Assembly (NCBI RefSeq): GCF_004339245.1
Contig: NZ_SMGG01000003.1
Coordinates: forward strand, 806,770-870,769
Direction: 5' to 3'
Source of the DNA: Seleniivibrio woodruffii
GTDB taxonomy: Bacteria > Chrysiogenota > Deferribacteres > Deferribacterales > Geovibrionaceae
Length of the DNA: 64,000 nucleotides
Below the pieces are notes generated by a model. The model did no database searches and had not been told where the DNA came from. It worked only from the letters and a program-made list of their open reading frames with translations. A program made the position numbers and the translations under genes. Positions 60,425-64,000 of this stretch are shown here, piece after piece. Numbering within the stretch: the first letter of the stretch is position 1; every line of letters starts with the position of its first letter.

Positions 60425-61675
60425 ATGGATAAAATATCCCTTAAAGAGCTCGCATTTCCCATCATAAAAGCCATCGACAGTTTTAATTATCTTCTGAAAT
60501 CCCACCAGAGAAGGACAGCCGTAATTTCATATCACATAGGCAAAGAGCTTGGGCTTCCCTGCGGCGACATAGCCGAGCTGGTTGTTGCGGCGGCAATGCA
60601 CGACATCGGCGCTCTGTCCGTTCAGGAGCGGGACACTCTCATCAAAGAGGATGTGGAGAATCCGTCGCCACATTGCCTGATGGGCTATAAGATGCTGTCC
60701 ATGTTCGACATATTCTCCGGAATAGCAAAAATAATCCGACACCACCACATCCGCTATGAAGATGCGGGCAAATATAACGAGGAGATACGCTTCCAGAGCC
60801 ATATAATCCACCTTGCCGACAGAGTGGACATTTATCTGTCACCGGATCAGTTCATTCTGAACCAGAAGGCTAGGGTTACGGCATCTATACTGGAAAAGAA
60901 GGGGACAGTGTTTCATCCGGACGTTTGCGATGCTTTCGAGAGGGTCTCCAGAGCTGATATCTTCTGGATCGAGATAAATAACCTGACCATGGAACAGCTG
61001 TTTTCCCGGATGAATTTCCTTAGCTCCATAGAGCTTAACAGGGAACAGATCGATCAGTTTGCACTGACAATCTCAAGGATAATCGACTTCAGAAGCAGAT
61101 TCACCGCCGGACATGCGTACACTGTGGGGCGGCTGGCGCAGTTCATAGGGCAGGTTCTGGGACTGGATGATGATATGTGCGAAAAACTGCTCATAGCGGG
61201 CTATTTCCACGACATAGGCAAGATAGGCATCGACACAGCGTATATAGAAAAATGCGGGCAGCTCACCGACGAGGAATATAACATGGTGAAGCTCCACTGC
61301 TACTATTCCGGCCAGATACTGAGCGAGCTTAATTCGTCGGAGTGGTTCAGAGACGTTGTTAAATGGTCTCAACACCACCACGAAAGACTGACAGGTAACG
61401 GATATCCCTTTGCCATTAAGGGAGAGGAGATAGACACCGGAACAAAGATAATCGCTTTTTCGGATATGATCTCAGCCCTGATGGAAGACAGACCCTACCG
61501 AAAACGAATGAGCATCGACACGGCGTTCGATATCATCGACCGATATGCCGCAGAGAACATCGATCCTGATATGATCAAGATAATAGACAGATATAAGGCT
61601 GAGATCGAAACAATTGTGGATCAGTGCAAACAGAGAGCCGAAAGCTGCTACGACGAATCGGTGGAGTATGCCTAG
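60425..61675 (+). CDS. Dual HD-domain protein with C-terminal HD-GYP phosphodiesterase
   Basis: 416 residues, soluble. The N-terminal HD domain has AAAMHDIGALS (H59, D60) and RHHHIRYE (105-112) but lacks the GYP part. The C-terminal HD-GYP domain (about 210-400) has GYFHDIGKIGI (H262, D263), HHHERLTGNGYPF (318-329) and FSDMISALMEDRPYR. HD-GYP enzymes hydrolyse c-di-GMP, often to GMP; the metal ligands appear intact. There is no receiver domain. The N-terminal HD unit may be a degenerate sensor. The PilZ protein at 27013 suggests c-di-GMP control of motility in this organism. Confidence 0.92.
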   Translation: MDKISLKELAFPIIKAIDSFNYLLKSHQRRTAVISYHIGKELGLPCGDIAELVVAAAMHDIGALSVQERDTLIKEDVENPSPHCLMGYKMLSMFDIFSGIAKIIRHHHIRYEDAGKYNEEIRFQSHIIHLADRVDIYLSPDQFILNQKARVTASILEKKGTVFHPDVCDAFERVSRADIFWIEINNLTMEQLFSRMNFLSSIELNREQIDQFALTISRIIDFRSRFTAGHAYTVGRLAQFIGQVLGLDDDMCEKLLIAGYFHDIGKIGIDTAYIEKCGQLTDEEYNMVKLHCYYSGQILSELNSSEWFRDVVKWSQHHHERLTGNGYPFAIKGEEIDTGTKIIAFSDMISALMEDRPYRKRMSIDTAFDIIDRYAAENIDPDMIKIIDRYKAEIETIVDQCKQRAESCYDESVEYA

Positions 61676-61856
61676 ACTGTCTGTTAGTTAGTTTAAAGTT
61701 AAGAATTGTTAATAGCTATAGTGGCGGATTCCTGTATGCATCTTAAAAATTACTGATAAATTTCAGACAGCAGTTTAGGCGTTGCTATTTTGCATCAGTT
61801 ACTGCAATAATACAAATACGATAGCTTGATTGTGTTATTCAGGACGGAGCGAACTG

Positions 61857-62594
61857 ATGATTCGTATTGCGATCTGTGATGATATGCCGGACGATCTGCA
61901 AAATATGACTTCACTGACCGATCAGTTTCTGGCCGAAAACGGTCTTGATGCCGAACTGACGGAGTTTTCCCATCCGGATGCCCTGCTGACCGCCATTGAG
62001 CGTGACAGCTTCCATCTTTACATACTGGACATCGTTATGCCTATGGTCAGCGGGCTGGAACTGGGCAAAGAGATCCGCCGCCTCGACAGCGAGGCTCAGA
62101 TCATTTATGCCACAACAGAACCCCAGTTTGCCCTGCAGGCATATGCCGCAAGCCCCATCAACTATCTTCTCAAACCAGTGTACAGACAGCAGCTTTTCGA
62201 CACTCTTAAGCTGGCTGTCTCAAAAGCTGACCTTTCCTGTGATCAGACCTTTACAGTGAAAACCTCCGGCAGTCTGCGTGTTATCAGAATGTCTGACATA
62301 GTTTGCTGTGAATACAGCAGCCACGCCGCCATTTTTACCCTGACAAACGGGGAACAGATATTCAGCCGGACATTCAGAGAGAATTTTTCAGAATACTGTT
62401 CGCCTGTGCTCAGCAACAGGTGTTTTCTGCAATGCCACACCTCTTTTGTGATAAATATGCGCAGGGTTGAGCGTTTTGCCAAAGACAGCTTCACGCTTTG
62501 CGGCGGCAGGAATGTGCCCATTGCCGCAAAGAGATATCCGGCCGTCAGAGATGCCTATATGGACTATCTTGCGGCAAGGGGAAAAATCAGATGA
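61857..62594 (+). CDS. LytTR-family response regulator (AgrA/LytR-like)
   Basis: 245 residues from the ATG at 61857 (GGAG 7 nt upstream). Receiver domain with acidic pocket CDD (7-9), phosphoacceptor D58 (LDIVMP) and K near 107 (LLKP). The LytTR DNA-binding domain (about 140-240) has SGSLRVIRMSDIVCCEYSSH and FLQCHTSFVINMRRV. LytTR proteins bind pairs of 9-bp direct repeats about 21 bp apart; such repeats exist at 63890-63921 in front of the gene at the right edge. Its stop overlaps the kinase start (ATGA). Confidence 0.92.
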   Translation: MIRIAICDDMPDDLQNMTSLTDQFLAENGLDAELTEFSHPDALLTAIERDSFHLYILDIVMPMVSGLELGKEIRRLDSEAQIIYATTEPQFALQAYAASPINYLLKPVYRQQLFDTLKLAVSKADLSCDQTFTVKTSGSLRVIRMSDIVCCEYSSHAAIFTLTNGEQIFSRTFRENFSEYCSPVLSNRCFLQCHTSFVINMRRVERFAKDSFTLCGGRNVPIAAKRYPAVRDAYMDYLAARGKIR

Positions 62595-63877
62595 TGCAGT
62601 ATTTTCCTGACATACTACGGTCTGTGACCACCGACATAATGCTGGTGTTTCTGCTCTGGACCATGGCTATGCCGAAATATAAAAGCAGAGCCGTGTATAT
62701 TGTCGCCACGGCATTGATAATTGCGGTGAACCTTAGTGCAAACTACTACTTTTATCTGTCAGAGGATTACACTTCGGTATTTTATGTAAATCTTGCGATG
62801 CTGCTGTTCATCGGGATTGTCATGAAGCCGCTTTTTACCGATAAGATAATGCAGTGGTGTTTCAGCTACATCACAATGCTTAATATACACGCCGCAATTG
62901 TATTTTTAAGCTTCACTCTCAGTCGTGCGTTTCCTTATCCCAAATACGGCCATATAGTTTTGCGGCTGATACTGTTTTCGATTACCATTTTTGTTTTCCA
63001 TAAATGGGTTTCAAAACTGTACCGGAAAGTGCTGGATTACTGGCACATATATATGTTTCCCATCGTTGCTCTTTTCGCATGTTTTCTCAGTTATTTTTTC
63101 GGCGGCGATATCAAAGACACACTGATGAACAATTACGTTCAGCTGCTTCTTCTAATCCTTCTGGGGTTGTCGGTTTATGTAACCATCATTCATTCGCTGA
63201 AAACCATCACGAAGCAGTATGAAATGCGTGAGGAGAATCAGTCCATTCAGACGGAGAGAGAATATCTTCAGCTGGCGGCAGACGGAATGTCGGAAAGGCT
63301 TAAGCTGATGGAAGAGGTTGCAGCGCAGAACAGCCGCACCGCCCATGACAGAAGGCATTTCAACAACGTTCTTCTTGAACTTCTGGAACAGGGGCAGACC
63401 TCGGAGGCCGCCACACTTCTGCAAAGTCAGAATCAGTCTGTACCGAAGATCGGCAGGGTCTTCTGCGAAAACCCCGCAGTTAATGCCGCAGTATGCCACT
63501 ATACGGCCATTGCGGAACAGAGGGGCATTCCGGCGGAGGTCACTCTGGATATCCCGGCTGCGCTCAGTGTTGATGGGCTGGAGCTTTCCATGGTGGTTTC
63601 AAACCTTATGGAGAACGCCATCCATTCCTGCGAAAGCCTGCCAATAGGCAGAGAGCCTTATATCCGCTTTATCTGCCGCAGTGCCGGCCGTCTTCTGCTG
63701 GAGATTGAAAACCCATGCACAGGTGATATTGCTCTTGATGAGGAAGGATATCCGATAGCAGGCAGGGAAGGGCACGGCATCGGAACCAAAAGCGTTGCCG
63801 CCTTTGCAAAGAAGTATGACGGCGAAGTTGTGTACAGGATAGAAAACGGCGTTTTCCGTGTCCGCCTTCTGGTGTGA
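62591..63877 (+). CDS. GHKL-type sensor histidine kinase (AgrC-like)
   Basis: 428 residues. About six to seven membrane segments fill residues 10-205. A dimerisation helix with AHDRRHFNNVLLELLEQG (likely phospho-His 252) and a GHKL ATPase domain follow, with SNLMENAIHSCE (N-box) and GHGIGTKSVAAFAKKY (G box). Multi-pass input without an extracellular domain, plus a LytTR partner, is the AgrC/ComD style typical of Firmicutes peptide sensing. It can also read membrane-soluble signals. Translationally coupled to the regulator. No peptide precursor gene is visible in the window. Confidence 0.9.
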   Translation: MMQYFPDILRSVTTDIMLVFLLWTMAMPKYKSRAVYIVATALIIAVNLSANYYFYLSEDYTSVFYVNLAMLLFIGIVMKPLFTDKIMQWCFSYITMLNIHAAIVFLSFTLSRAFPYPKYGHIVLRLILFSITIFVFHKWVSKLYRKVLDYWHIYMFPIVALFACFLSYFFGGDIKDTLMNNYVQLLLLILLGLSVYVTIIHSLKTITKQYEMREENQSIQTEREYLQLAADGMSERLKLMEEVAAQNSRTAHDRRHFNNVLLELLEQGQTSEAATLLQSQNQSVPKIGRVFCENPAVNAAVCHYTAIAEQRGIPAEVTLDIPAALSVDGLELSMVVSNLMENAIHSCESLPIGREPYIRFICRSAGRLLLEIENPCTGDIALDEEGYPIAGREGHGIGTKSVAAFAKKYDGEVVYRIENGVFRVRLLV

Positions 63878-63889
63878 ACCTGCATAAAT

Positions 63890-63950
63890 TTTTAAGCGCA
63901 AAAAAGGGTCTTTTAAGTGCAGGTGCACATTTTTTCCATTTTTAAGGTTA
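63890..63950 (+). promoter_or_regulatory. LytTR-type direct repeats before the right-edge gene
   Basis: TTTTAAGCGCA (63890-63900) and TTTTAAGTGCA (63911-63921) are direct repeats exactly 21 bp apart. A weaker third copy, TTTTAAGGTTA (63940-63950), overlaps where a -35 box would be. A -10-like TATTAT sits at 63968-63973. The spacing equals that of AgrA/LytR sites. Confidence 0.6.
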
Positions 63951-63989
63951 ATATCCGGGTTCCTACTTATTATTTTGCGGAGGCCCGGA

Positions 63990-64000
63990 ATGAGTTTTTC
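63990..64000 (+). CDS. 5' end of a gene cut by the right edge
   Basis: ATG at 63990 with GGAGG 7 nt upstream; only MSF can be read. Its leader holds the LytTR-type repeats, so it is the likely target of the regulator at 61857. Confidence 0.5.

Noticed and set aside
1-64000. CRISPR array, prophage or complete insertion sequence
   Set aside because: No regularly spaced identical repeats, phage structural genes, integrase or transposase ORFs were found on either strand.

Overview
The window looks like a piece of chromosome from a motile, anaerobically respiring Gram-negative bacterium. The evidence is a set of flagellar L-ring, P-ring and rod genes, c-type cytochromes, an RND efflux system, cobalamin synthesis under a riboswitch, sigma-54 promoters, and many chemotaxis and two-component genes. 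Gene content and style (heme-binding DUF3365 sensors, multiheme cytochromes, sigma-54 flagellar control) fit Deferribacterota (Geovibrio/Denitrovibrio/Seleniivibrio-like). That is an impression from reading, not a search, and I hold it loosely. Most of the window is ordinary core chromosome. The only clearly accessory stretch is about 40.4-42.4 kb, AT-rich and directly behind a tRNA-Pro gene.

Layout. 0-4 kb: a truncated heme sensor (left edge), an EF-hand protein and a BaeSR-like two-component pair. 4-12 kb: an Fe-S protein and MFS exporter (minus), a PhoX-family lipoprotein and a diheme lipoprotein (plus), and a flavin-dependent nitronate monooxygenase-like enzyme (minus). 12-16 kb: a small FliG-middle-domain-like protein converging on a 1064-residue STAND ATPase with a C-terminal winged-helix/BTAD module. 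16-19.5 kb: B12 riboswitch, exported CbiK, CobA, a Fur-boxed DUF2325-DUF2023 pair and a nitroreductase. 19.8-33.8 kb: yebC-ruvC-ruvA, a heme-binding MCP, leuA with a short leucine leader peptide and attenuator, pssA-psd, a PilZ protein, two unknown genes ending in a tail-anchored GNAT-like protein, a second MCP, trmB-nfeD-DUF493, and rpmB.

34-40 kb holds the most coherent regulatory unit. A Cache-type histidine kinase and an NtrC-class activator are followed by two spaced palindromes, a near-consensus sigma-54 promoter and a periplasmic cytochrome with nine CxxCH motifs plus one C-x8-CH. I read this as a dedicated signal-to-cytochrome circuit. 40.3-42.4 kb: tRNA-Pro, a 130-bp inverted-repeat element, an unknown membrane protein and an antitoxin-like gene joined to an internally deleted nucleotidyltransferase toxin. 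42.4-53.3 kb: a triple DUF1566 protein, three genes of unknown role, MprF and an RND adaptor/pump pair. 53.4-58 kb: flgH, a small ORF, flgG, flgA and flgI, with sigma-54 elements upstream. 58-64 kb: DUF3015 and DUF4105 proteins, a dual HD/HD-GYP protein, and an Agr/LytTR-type response regulator and GHKL kinase, followed by 21-bp-spaced direct repeats in front of a gene cut off by the right edge.

Several families of short dispersed intergenic repeats recur at about 4.1, 19.6, 21.8, 38.0, 40.1-40.3 and 54.5 kb.
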